NCBI RefSeq assembly: GCF_014904745.1
Contig: NZ_JACZCS010000029.1
Span: 1 to 64,000 of the forward strand
Source of the DNA: Oricola nitratireducens
GTDB taxonomy: Bacteria; Pseudomonadota; Alphaproteobacteria; Rhizobiales; Rhizobiaceae
Direction: 5' to 3'
Length of the DNA stretch: 64,000 nucleotides
Position numbers and translations under genes: made by a program. The notes beneath the pieces are model-generated. The model made no database searches. It saw only the letters and a program-made list of their open reading frames with translations, and was not told the DNA's origin. Every line of letters starts with the position of its first letter. Within the stretch, counting starts at the first letter, position 1. Of the stretch, positions 1 through 7,831 are shown piece by piece.

Positions 1-1
1 C

Positions 2-1462
2 CACGTCCCCCTCGGCTATTCCCGACTCTACGCCAATCCTGCGGTCAACTGGTGTTATACCAGCGAGCCGGAACCGCATCTGAACGGAAGGCGCCTGTTC
101 CAGCCACGCGGCAAGGTGCTCGGCGGCACCGGCGCGATCAACGGCATGATCTACATGCGCGGCCAACCGGAGGATTTCGACGGCTGGGAGGCGCAGGGTT
201 GCGCCGGCTGGGGTTGGCGGGATGTCCTGCCCTATTTCAAGTCATGCGAAGACCAGGAGCGGGGCGCGGATGAATTCCACGGCACCGGCGGGCCGGTGGC
301 CGTTTCCGATCTCAGGACCCGTCACACCCTCGGCGAAGCCTTCCATGCAGCGTCCGAAGCGCTCGGCATCCCCCGCAACGACGATTTCAATGGGGCACGG
401 CAACTCGGCACCGGCTATGTCCAGACCACGACTCGCAAGGGCTGGCGTTGGAGCACGGCATCCGGTTATCTGCGCGGGGCCGCGGTGGACAATATCGACC
501 TGACGCTGAACGCGATGGTCGAAAGAATCCTTGTGGACGGAAAACGTGCCACAGGTGTCGCCTGGACTGACCGGTCGGGCCGCAAACAGGCGGACGCCCG
601 CCGCGAAGTGATCTTGTGCGGCGGCACGTTCAACTCGCCGCAATTGCTGCAGATTTCCGGAATCGGCCCGGCGGAACGGCTGAAGCAACATGGCATCGAG
701 GTCGTCCATGATCTGCCCGGCGTGGGCGAAAACCTGCAGGACCATTTCGGCATCGGGGCGGAATACCGTTCGACCAGTCACACCACCGTCAACGATCTCT
801 ACAACAATCCCCTTCGAGGCGGCCTGCAGCTGGCGCGATTCCTGCTGTTCCGCACCGGACCTTTCGCCGACAACGGCAATTATTCCAACACCTTCATCTG
901 CAGCGGGCCCGAGATTGATCGTCCGGACATGATGGTCACGTTCATGGCCTGGTGCACCGACGAAAGCCTGAAACCGCGCCCGTTTTCGGGATTCACGATC
1001 CTGGCGGAACACATGCGTCCAAATTCGCGCGGCCATGTTCGCATCACCGGCCCCAATCCCACCGACCAGCCGGCGATCCGCTTCAACTTTCTGGCCGACG
1101 AGGCCGATATTGAAGCAGCGCTCGCCGGCCTGAAGTTCGGTCGCCAGATCGCCAGGACCGCGCCGATGTCGGACAACGTGGACCATGAAATCACGCCGGG
1201 TGACAAGGTCACGGACGACGCCGATCTGATCGACTATTGTCGTTCCGCCGGCCTTTCGCTTCTACACCCGGTCGGAACCTGCAAGATGGGAATCGAGGAA
1301 GACGCCGTGGTTGATCCACGACTCAGGGTGCATGGCATGACGGGCTTGCGTGTCATCGATGCCTCGATCATGCCACGGATCGTGACGGGCAACACCAATG
1401 CCGCCTCGATCATGATCGGCGAAAAGGGTGCGGCCATCGTGCTGGAAGACGCACGCGGTTAA
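2..1462 (+). CDS. GMC family FAD-dependent oxidoreductase (choline dehydrogenase-like), 5' partial
   Basis: The reading frame is open from base 2, so the N-terminus with the FAD-binding GxGxxG lies outside the window; about 486 residues are visible. The early stretch GGTGAINGMIYMRG matches the GMC signature (GGSSxINGMxYxRG). Near the C-terminus HPVGTCKMG (His at visible residue 422) and GNTNAAS carry the catalytic His and Asn of choline dehydrogenase and aryl-alcohol oxidases. Such enzymes oxidise an alcohol with FAD; the substrate cannot be told. The next gene starts 28 bp downstream on the same strand, so both are probably co-transcribed and may act on one polyol or sugar-like compound. The family assignment is firm. 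Confidence 0.93.
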   Translation, partial: HVPLGYSRLYANPAVNWCYTSEPEPHLNGRRLFQPRGKVLGGTGAINGMIYMRGQPEDFDGWEAQGCAGWGWRDVLPYFKSCEDQERGADEFHGTGGPVAVSDLRTRHTLGEAFHAASEALGIPRNDDFNGARQLGTGYVQTTTRKGWRWSTASGYLRGAAVDNIDLTLNAMVERILVDGKRATGVAWTDRSGRKQADARREVILCGGTFNSPQLLQISGIGPAERLKQHGIEVVHDLPGVGENLQDHFGIGAEYRSTSHTTVNDLYNNPLRGGLQLARFLLFRTGPFADNGNYSNTFICSGPEIDRPDMMVTFMAWCTDESLKPRPFSGFTILAEHMRPNSRGHVRITGPNPTDQPAIRFNFLADEADIEAALAGLKFGRQIARTAPMSDNVDHEITPGDKVTDDADLIDYCRSAGLSLLHPVGTCKMGIEEDAVVDPRLRVHGMTGLRVIDASIMPRIVTGNTNAASIMIGEKGAAIVLEDARG

Positions 1463-1489
1463 AGGCCCGCGCCAACAGGGAGATTTGCC

Positions 1490-2488
1490 TTGCTCGGAAT
1501 CGCATTGCTCGGCAGCGGCCGCATGGCCCATGTCTACGGTCCGAAGATCAACAACCATCCGGATCTGCGGCTGGTCTCCGTCTTCAATCCGAACGAGTCC
1601 TCCGCGGAGAAGGCAGTAGAACGCTATGGCGGAACCGCCTCGTCCGATCTCGGCGCGGTCCTTGCGGATCCCGCCGTCGACGCTGTCATTATCGCCACGC
1701 CGACTAACACGCATCTGGAATATGTCGAGGCGGCCGCGAAGGCCGGCAAGCCGATCTACTGCGAGAAACCGCTCGACCTGACGCTCGAACGAGTCGACCG
1801 GTGTCTTGCTGCCCTCAAGGCCAACCCTGTTCCATTCATGCTCGGCTTCAATCGCCGCTTCGACCCCGATGTCAGCGCGCTGCAAGCCGCCGTTCGACGC
1901 GGCGAAATCGGGCCACTCACCTTCCTGATGAGCTGGAGCCGCGAACCCTCGCCGCCGCCCATCGAGTACGTCAAACGGTCAGGCGGCTATTTCGTCGACG
2001 CGACCATCCACGACATCGACCTGATCTGCTGGATCGCGGGAGAACGGCCCGAGGAGGTCTATGCGACCGGCAGTTGTCTGTTCGACCCGGCGATCGGCGA
2101 AGCGGGCGACGCCGATGCCACAATGACCGTTCTGAAGATGCCGTCCGGCTGCATCGCGCATGTCAACAACAGCCGAAGCTGTGCCTACGGCTTCGATCAG
2201 CGCCTCGAAGCGTTCGGCCGGGACGGCATGATACAGACGACAAATCAGCGCGACGACAACCTAATCCGTTGGGACGGAACCAGGACGGAAGCGCGCGAAC
2301 CGCTCAAGCACTTTTTCCTCGAGCGCTACGACGCCTCGTTCCATCACGCGCTGGACGAGTTCAGCCGGGCGATAGCCGAGGGACGGCCTCCATCGGCGGC
2401 GCAGGAAGACGGCCGGACCGCCCTCGCGATCGCGCTCGCCTGCGAACGCTCACGCCTGGAAGGCAAGGCAATCCGGCCGGACTACTGA
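1490..2488 (+). CDS. Gfo/Idh/MocA family NAD(P)-dependent oxidoreductase (inositol 2-dehydrogenase-like)
   Basis: A 332-residue protein with an N-terminal Rossmann fold (GSGRMA at residues 8-13), the family motif EKPLD at 92-96 (catalytic Lys94) and D170-xxx-H174-D175 (VDATIHDID), the Asp/His pair used by inositol 2-dehydrogenase. It probably oxidises a cyclic polyol or sugar with NAD(P). The start is a TTG, chosen because translation from it gives the complete beta-alpha-beta nucleotide fold; no strong Shine-Dalgarno is visible. It follows the GMC oxidoreductase and is followed by a terminator, closing the transcription unit. Exact substrate unknown; iolG-like activity is possible but unproven. 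Confidence 0.88.
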   Translation: MLGIALLGSGRMAHVYGPKINNHPDLRLVSVFNPNESSAEKAVERYGGTASSDLGAVLADPAVDAVIIATPTNTHLEYVEAAAKAGKPIYCEKPLDLTLERVDRCLAALKANPVPFMLGFNRRFDPDVSALQAAVRRGEIGPLTFLMSWSREPSPPPIEYVKRSGGYFVDATIHDIDLICWIAGERPEEVYATGSCLFDPAIGEAGDADATMTVLKMPSGCIAHVNNSRSCAYGFDQRLEAFGRDGMIQTTNQRDDNLIRWDGTRTEAREPLKHFFLERYDASFHHALDEFSRAIAEGRPPSAAQEDGRTALAIALACERSRLEGKAIRPDY

Positions 2489-2535
2489 CGACTTGCCTGC
2501 CGGATGTCGCCTCCCAAGCATCGCCGGCAAAAAGG

Positions 2536-2571
2536 AAAGCCCCCGACGGTAGACAACCCATCGGGGGCTTT
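2536..2571 (+). terminator. Rho-independent terminator after the Gfo/Idh gene
   Basis: Inverted repeat of 14-nt arms (AAAGCCCCCGACGG and CCATCGGGGGCTTT, one mismatched pair) around an 8-nt loop, 47 bp after the stop codon. The G/C-rich core and the A-rich/T-rich flanks make it potentially bidirectional. Confidence 0.85.
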
Positions 2572-2665
2572 CTTGCAGAATTCGTGGCACCCTGGACACC
2601 AAAATAGCTTGCTGAGCATCCAGTTCAGAGTTCAGGTTTCGGCATGATGCGTGGCCCATCATAGC

Positions 2666-3117
2666 TGTCCGCCTTTATTCGCTGCGCGGACATGCGTGTG
2701 GACTGCAGCAAACGTCCGCTCCTTGTCCATTTCTGGCATCGGCATACAGTCGCGGTGTGGGCATTCCGAAAACTTTTCGCCCGGCTTGACGCCGTGCCCA
2801 GATCTGGATCACATGACTGGTGCACAATGCGGCCCATCAGGCGACTCAGGTCAGGCTGAAGATTGGCGCGGATACACTGGCTGAGAATCCAGGTTCGCCA
2901 GGCGGATATTTTCAGGCAATTCCAAGGAAATAACTCTACGCGACAGACTACGCGCCGATATCCAAATCGGACGGGTTTGCGTACCCGGCAGCAGGCTGGT
3001 GCATGCTGAAGCACAATATCCAGAGCTGCGAGGAGTTTTCCCGAGGCAAGGCGGGCATCACCGGTTAACATTTTGCGGGACGGCTTTCGGACCCTAAGCG
3101 GACATCTCGCGGTCAGC
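2666..3117. repeat. Dispersed repeat, copy A
   Basis: This gene-free stretch (2489-3355) holds the first of four related copies; the others are near 14994, 30266 and 42729. The shared core here is at about 2762-2835: a gAAAACTTTTCGC block, then GGCTTGACGCCG, then GGATCACATGACTGGTGCAC. It begins with TGTCCGC and ends with AAGCGGACATCTCGCGGTC (3096-3114), which is also present after copy B. CTGGCTGAGAATCC at 2877-2890 is shared with copy D. No transposase or terminal duplication is visible. I see no gene in this interval. Confidence 0.7.
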
Positions 3118-3355
3118 GACAGAGACTCCGATAATTGCCATTCGCAGCCATTGAAACTGGGCTGTTATGCGGCTCGTAATTGATATGCGCCTATTGCAGC
3201 CGACCATTATTACAGATGACCGGTGACTGTTTTCGGTTGCGACATAAATGGCCCAGCCGCCTCGGGCGGCGTGATCAACTCCTTAATAGCTCGTTTCGCG
3301 GAATCGACCTCTGCATCCCGCCTCGCGCGCAGTCCAGATCCCAATTTGCGTATGC

Positions 3356-3514
3356 TTAAGCGGCGATTCGTTGCTGAACCTCTTTGGCGCGGCGGCGCTT
3401 TTGCCCATCAGCCTCAGGACGTTCACGTTCAGAATTGAAGCGAAATGCGCCGTAGGCCAGCATGCCGCCCACGCTGAGACCGATGGCAAAGACAACAAAC
3501 TTGATCACTTCCAT
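3356..3514 (-). CDS. Small single-pass membrane protein, hypothetical
   Basis: A 52-residue protein: residues 4-23 form a hydrophobic membrane helix (VIKFVVFAIGLSVGGMLAYG), followed by a charged, Arg/Lys-rich cytoplasmic tail. The ATG was preferred to upstream codons because GAGGG lies 8 nt before it. Composition is like small inner-membrane proteins of rhizobia, but no family was recognised. It reads away from the DUF465 gene and OxyR-like regulator further downstream; a functional link is not shown. Confidence 0.55.
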   Translation of the reverse strand: MEVIKFVVFAIGLSVGGMLAYGAFRFNSERERPEADGQKRRRAKEVQQRIAA

Positions 3515-3769
3515 GAGTTTTCCCTCGCTTGATTCCGGCGGTGCGCAGTCGAGATCGCGGGACTCGATCGTTTGGCGACGGGCCGGGCTTTCCCGGCCGG
3601 TCCAAGGTCGACGCGCACGGCTGACGATTGTCACGATACTGTTGGCGCTCGCGGCCATCTGCCTGATCCGGCCCTTGCCGATGTTGCCGTGGGCATTCCC
3701 CAGACAAGCGGCAGCCCTTGTCCGGCGTTAGATCCGTTGGCGGCCGATGCAGGGGAACGGGTTCCTGCA

Positions 3770-3991
3770 TCAATTGAATGCAGGTTGTCTTCTGCGATCA
3801 TCTGGTTGGCCGGAGGATATCTCGGAAAACAGGAGTCTTTCGATTCCTGCCATTTCGTCACGCAGCTTCAGCTTCATGCGCTTGAGTAGGCGTAATCGCA
3901 GATCATCCGGGCGTGGCCTGGACGTTTCTCCCTGAATCTTCGCTTCCAGAATGTCATGACGGACCTTCAGCGCGTTCAAGCGTGCATACAT
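3770..3991 (-). CDS. DUF465 (YdcH-like) family protein
   Basis: A 73-residue, highly charged helical protein. RHDILEAKI near the N-terminus and PDDLRLRLLKRMKLKLRDEM in the middle match the DUF465/YdcH pattern (a long helix with a kink before 'LKxxKLxLKDEI'). AAAGGAGAAATGCC directly before the ATG is a good ribosome-binding site. Function is unknown in the family; many members are small stress-associated proteins. It is divergent from the OxyR-like gene and shares with it an intergenic region that holds an OxyR-type box, so oxidative-stress control is plausible. Confidence 0.75.
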   Translation of the reverse strand: MYARLNALKVRHDILEAKIQGETSRPRPDDLRLRLLKRMKLKLRDEMAGIERLLFSEISSGQPDDRRRQPAFN

Positions 3992-4042
3992 GGCATTTCT
4001 CCTTTCGCATTGGAGAAATGGAAATTCCTAGAAATAGTTCAA

Positions 4043-4079
4043 ATCGATTGTTTCTATGCGATCAATAGCTTATGTCTAT
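4043..4079. promoter_or_regulatory. OxyR-type binding site
   Basis: The sequence fits ATAG-N7-CTAT-N7-ATAG-N7-CTAT, the four-element OxyR consensus, in 15 of 16 defined positions: ATCG, CTAT, ATAG and CTAT, each separated by exactly 7 nt. It lies between the divergent DUF465 gene and the OxyR-like regulator, 94 bp before the chosen start of the latter, the expected place for autoregulation and for control of the divergent gene. Confidence 0.7.
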
Positions 4080-4172
4080 GAACAATATCGATCGGGTTAA
4101 TCGTCCTCCTGTCATCGGGTGGATCCGAAACACACTCGTTTGGCCGACAAAGACCGAGGGGTTCCTGCAGCC

Positions 4173-5111
4173 ATGCCTTTCAGGCCAACAAATCGCCAGT
4201 TGCAGTATTTCGTGTCTCTCGCGGACCTGGGTCACTTCGGAGCGGCCGCAAGAGCCTGCCATGTCTCCCAGCCGACCTTGTCTGCCCAATTGAAGTTGCT
4301 CGAAGAGCAACTCGGCGTTGCCTTGATTGAACGCGGGACCGGATCGGCCTGTCCGACACCCGCGGGAACGGTGATATTGCCCCTCGCTCGAACTGTCCTG
4401 GCCGGGTTGGATGAAATCGTCGCTACTGCAAGTCTCGGCGCCGGCAATCTCGGCGGCCTCATACGGCTGGGCGTTGCACCGACAATCGGCCCTTATGTAA
4501 TGCCGCGAATGCTGCCGCATCTTCATGATCGGCATCCCAGGTTGGAGATCTATATCCGCGAAGACCGGCCGCTTACCCTCGAAAGCGGACTTGCCGACGG
4601 ATCGCTCGACTGCGTCCTCACTCCTTTGCCGCTGACGGGCGAGAGGTTCGAATCAGTAGCGATTTGCGAAGAGACCGTGTTTCTCGGAATACCGACGGAA
4701 CATCCCATCGCCCGCGAGAAGCGTATTTCTGTGAAGATGCTGTCCGGCGAGAGGTTGCTGACGCTCGGAAAAGGACACCGGCTCTTCGATCAGGTGCAAG
4801 ATCTCTGCGACGCATCGGGCGCCCGCCTGCGCGAGGACTATGAAGGCACCAGCCTAGACGCACTGCGCCAGATGGTCTCGATCGGGATGGGTCTTTCGCT
4901 GTTTCCTGCGACCTATGTCGCTTTCGAGTTCGCGAAGGAAAGAAACGTTGTCCTGCGGGAGATTGGCGGCTGGCCGATCCGCAGAACTATCTGCCTTGCG
5001 TGGCGGCAAGACAGTGTCCGACGCGAACATTTCCAGTCGCTGGCAAGCGAGGCCAAGACCGCCTTCGCCACTCTGACGGACAGTGGCTCTATCCGTGTCA
5101 TCGATGACTAG
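4173..5111 (+). CDS. OxyR-like LysR family transcriptional regulator lacking the peroxidatic cysteine
   Basis: A 312-residue LysR regulator. Residues 5-65 form the winged HTH (RQLQYFVSLADLGHFGAAA, then VSQPTLSAQ); the remainder is a LysR substrate-binding fold closest in pattern to OxyR (GxxLLTLGKGHRLFDQ, TSLDALRQMVSIGMGLSLFPA). In OxyR the segment GHCLRDQxxxxC carries the redox pair Cys199/Cys208. Here the first position is Arg203 and only the second, Cys212, remains, so the classical disulfide switch cannot form. The ATG at 4173 was preferred over an in-frame GTG at 4119 because it begins at the usual N-terminus; a GAGGG lies a little upstream. An OxyR-type box precedes it. Confidence 0.88.
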   Translation: MPFRPTNRQLQYFVSLADLGHFGAAARACHVSQPTLSAQLKLLEEQLGVALIERGTGSACPTPAGTVILPLARTVLAGLDEIVATASLGAGNLGGLIRLGVAPTIGPYVMPRMLPHLHDRHPRLEIYIREDRPLTLESGLADGSLDCVLTPLPLTGERFESVAICEETVFLGIPTEHPIAREKRISVKMLSGERLLTLGKGHRLFDQVQDLCDASGARLREDYEGTSLDALRQMVSIGMGLSLFPATYVAFEFAKERNVVLREIGGWPIRRTICLAWRQDSVRREHFQSLASEAKTAFATLTDSGSIRVIDD

Positions 5112-5122
5112 GGTTTCTAGTC
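5106..5122. terminator. Short inverted repeat between convergent genes
   Basis: GACTAG and CTAGTC arms (6 bp) around a 5-nt loop overlap the 3' ends of the OxyR-like and DUF1476 genes. The stem is short and lacks a strong T-run, so it is at best a weak bidirectional terminator. Confidence 0.3.
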
Positions 5123-5407
5123 TGTCGAGAGCACTTCCGCCCTGACGTCACGCTCGATGGTCGAAAAGCGGTTCATCAACTCCGCTTCTTCCAGACTGAT
5201 CCCCGACTGTGCCAGGTCGCTTCTGACCTTGCGGATGACGTCCTGCGGGCCGGGCTCTTCAAAATCGGACAGCATGACCTCTTGGACATACCGGGTCAGT
5301 TCGCTGCTTTGCAGACCAAGCTGGTTTCCGGCCCAAAGCCCCATCAGGTAGTTGCGGCGTGCGTTCACTTGGCCGCGGGTCAGCTCATCGAAATCCACAG
5401 TCTCCAT
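5117..5407 (-). CDS. DUF1476 family protein (ATPase inhibitor zeta-subunit-like)
   Basis: A 96-residue protein whose centre reads ARRNYLMGLWAGNQLGL and whose later part has DFEEPGPQDVIRKVRSDL, both hallmarks of DUF1476, the alphaproteobacterial zeta subunit that inhibits F1-ATPase in Paracoccus. The start at 5407 has GGAGAAACGG in front; an upstream ATG at 5434 would add 9 residues. Divergence from the usual sequence around the N-terminal inhibitory region and its position away from atp genes suggest a paralogue, perhaps tuned to stress, rather than the housekeeping copy. The family call is firm, the role is inference. Confidence 0.8.
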   Translation of the reverse strand: METVDFDELTRGQVNARRNYLMGLWAGNQLGLQSSELTRYVQEVMLSDFEEPGPQDVIRKVRSDLAQSGISLEEAELMNRFSTIERDVRAEVLSTD

Positions 5408-5832
5408 TTCCGTTTCTCCAAACATTGCGTTCATCCGGCAAATGGGCTGCTGTATTTGATTGCGCCAATTGAATGTTTGGATGCCTCCGATAGATTTCGT
5501 CTATCGGAATCCCATTTCTTGTCCGGCAATTATCCGTTTACAGCGAGACGCCTCGATCATGGCTGGCAAGCGCAAACAGCCGTGAATGCGCGCAAAAATC
5601 ACGCGGTTCGTCATCATTGGAGTTGTCCGAGAGGATCGTCGCTCGAATGCAGGCTCTACAGATGTAGCCGGGAACGATCTTGCCAAAATGAAAGGTGGCC
5701 CCAATCTTGGTCTTCGCCGCGGATCTTCCATCGGTTGCAGGTCCGTCGGTCAGCTTTCAGACAGACGCCCTTGCGTTTCGTAGTCATGCGCGAAGCGCCG
5801 AAAACAAAACTGCGGAGATTGCAGGCCTTCAA

Positions 5833-6615
5833 ATGCAGCGCCTCAGAGCCATCGTCGAATCTGAGCGTTTCGATCGTGTGATCGTAACGCTGATCATCAT
5901 CAACGCGGTCAGCCTCGGGCTGGAAACCGTGCCGTCGGTCATGGCGGATTTCGGACATCTGATTGTCACGGTTGACCGAGCCATTCTCGCTGTTTTCGTT
6001 GTTGAGCTTCTCTCCAAATTCGCGGTTTACAGGCTCTCCTTCTTCAGCAGCCCCTGGAGGATTTTCGACTTGATCGTGGTCGGTATCGCGCTCATGCCGA
6101 CGACCGGCGCATTCGCTGTGCTTCGTGCGCTACGCATCATGCGTGTGCTGCGGCTTGTCAGCGTGGTGCCTTCCTTGCGAAGGGTCATTGGCGGCCTGTT
6201 GAACGCACTCCCCGGCATGGGGTCAATCATGCTCTTGCTCGGATTGTTCTTTTACGTGTTTTCCGTCATGGCGACCAAGCTTTTCGGCGGCGATTTCCCG
6301 GAGTGGTTCGGCACCATTCCTGCGTCCGCCTATTCGCTATTCCAGATCATGACACTGGAAAGCTGGTCGATGGGCATCGTGCGGCCTGTGATGGCCGCCT
6401 ATCCGTGGGCCTGGGCTTTCTTCATACCGTTCATTCTTTGCACAACCTTCACCGTCCTCAATCTCTTCATCGGCGTCGTAGTCTCGGCCATGCAGAAGGA
6501 ACACGACGAAGAGGCGGCCAGCGACCGGGCGACGCTGCACGACGAGCAAGCCATCATACTCGACGAAATCCGCAAGCTCCGAGACGAAATCCACGCAATG
6601 AACGGCAGGGGCTGA
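5833..6615 (+). CDS. Bacterial voltage-gated sodium channel (NaVBac/NavAb-like)
   Basis: A 260-residue, six-transmembrane channel subunit that would form a homotetramer in the inner membrane. The pore filter TLESWSM (174-180) is identical to NavAb and predicts Na+ selectivity. S4 carries four regularly spaced arginines (RALRIMRVLR), and the S4-S5 region, pore helices (FPEWFGTI) and NLFIGVVVSAM in S6 follow the family. The C-terminus (about 220-260) is a charged coiled coil used for tetramer assembly. The ATG at 5833 aligns with the NavAb N-terminus (xxRIVES); an upstream GTG at 5695 would add 46 non-homologous residues. It may serve motility, pH or Na+ homeostasis; no partner gene is adjacent. 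Confidence 0.93.
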   Translation: MQRLRAIVESERFDRVIVTLIIINAVSLGLETVPSVMADFGHLIVTVDRAILAVFVVELLSKFAVYRLSFFSSPWRIFDLIVVGIALMPTTGAFAVLRALRIMRVLRLVSVVPSLRRVIGGLLNALPGMGSIMLLLGLFFYVFSVMATKLFGGDFPEWFGTIPASAYSLFQIMTLESWSMGIVRPVMAAYPWAWAFFIPFILCTTFTVLNLFIGVVVSAMQKEHDEEAASDRATLHDEQAIILDEIRKLRDEIHAMNGRG

Positions 6616-6839
6616 CCTGCCGCTTCTTCCGGCTCGTGCAACGGCCACTGTCGATGCGGGGCACAGACGCACTGCGCATGTCACCGGGGAAGACCGGATG
6701 CAGGACGCGGGGCGGACCTATGGGCCCCAAGTCTGTCACAGCCATGACCCGATATCGGTTCAGGCAAAGGCAGTCCTGCTTTTCTCTCGGCCAAGGAAGC
6801 GCGGGGCTTTCTTGCACCTCCTGATGCGTCAAGATGCCG

Positions 6840-7730
6840 TTATTTCCCACTCGATCCGTATGTCTGCAGCAACTCGCCGACGAGCGGATTGGGAAAACGC
6901 CGCTGCAGGGTGATTGCAAAGAAGCGCTCCGTGATGCCCTCGAACCGGGCGCGTTCCACCAGGATACCGGCGGCCAACTCGTCCCGGACGACGATGGGCG
7001 GAATGACAGCGAGGCCCGCCTTGGCGCGGGTCAGGAGGCGCAGCATTGCCATGTCATCAGCCTCAGCAGCTATCCTCGGCACCACTCCCAGTCGTTCGAC
7101 AAGCGCGTCGAAGGATGCGCGCAATGCCGATTCCGGCGTTGGAAGGATCAAAGGCTCGGCGCCGAGAAGATCGGCTAGGGACTTGCGAGCAAGATCGGGT
7201 GGCGGCGGCGTGCCGATCAGGCTGACCGGCTGTTCGGAAAGATCATGTACCAGATACGGGCTCGATGAATCCCGCGCAGGAACGAGGTTCGTCAGGACGA
7301 CATCCAGCGCCAGCGCCTCCAGTCCCCGTAGAAGCTCCGCCTGGGCTCCGGAGCGAAGAACCACCTCGACGTCCGCACGGCCGATCAGCGGCTCAAGAAA
7401 CTCCATCTGGAAATTGCGCGAGAGCGTGGCCAGCGCCCCGACCCTGAGCGCCCGCCGCGCCGTCGCGGTGTGGCGCAGCGTGGCGGCCAGATCCTCGGCG
7501 GTACGAAAGATCGACTCTGCATGATCGAGCGCGATGCGTCCTGCCTCGGTCAGCACCAGGCCGCGCCCGCGCCGCTCGAAGAGGTCGTGGCCGAGCGCCG
7601 CTTCCAATGACTTGATCTGTGTCGAGAGCGCCGATTGCGAGAGGTTCAGCGCCCGCGCCGCGCCGGTCAGTGTGCCGTCCCGCGCGACGGCACGGAACAA
7701 GCGAAGGTGATGAAGGTTCAAGGCAGCCAT
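6840..7730 (-). CDS. LysR family transcriptional regulator, divergent from dabBA
   Basis: A 296-residue LysR protein: HTH in residues 3-62 (LHHLRLFRAVARDGTLTGAA, then NLSQSALSTQIKSLE) and a substrate-binding domain from about 90 to 290. It resembles the LysR regulators often placed beside DAB-type transporter genes. The start lies 101 bp from dabB on the opposite strand, and the AT-rich gap between them probably holds both promoters. It is therefore the likely regulator of inorganic-carbon uptake; the effector is unknown. Confidence 0.87.
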   Translation of the reverse strand: MAALNLHHLRLFRAVARDGTLTGAARALNLSQSALSTQIKSLEAALGHDLFERRGRGLVLTEAGRIALDHAESIFRTAEDLAATLRHTATARRALRVGALATLSRNFQMEFLEPLIGRADVEVVLRSGAQAELLRGLEALALDVVLTNLVPARDSSSPYLVHDLSEQPVSLIGTPPPPDLARKSLADLLGAEPLILPTPESALRASFDALVERLGVVPRIAAEADDMAMLRLLTRAKAGLAVIPPIVVRDELAAGILVERARFEGITERFFAITLQRRFPNPLVGELLQTYGSSGK

Positions 7731-7831
7731 TCTTCTACCAGATGGAATGATTTCAGATAAAATATGTAATTTTTTTAAGCAAGGCGAGGCGCTATCCGCA
7801 TGGCGAGATCAGAACCGTCCAGAGGATTGCC

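Noticed and set aside
2625-3071. Minus-strand frames in the repeats sharing the peptide SCDPDLGTASSRAKSFR (also at 14940, 30384 and 42738)
   Set aside because: The similarity comes from the DNA repeat, the frames differ in length and surroundings, and there is no ribosome-binding site or conserved start.
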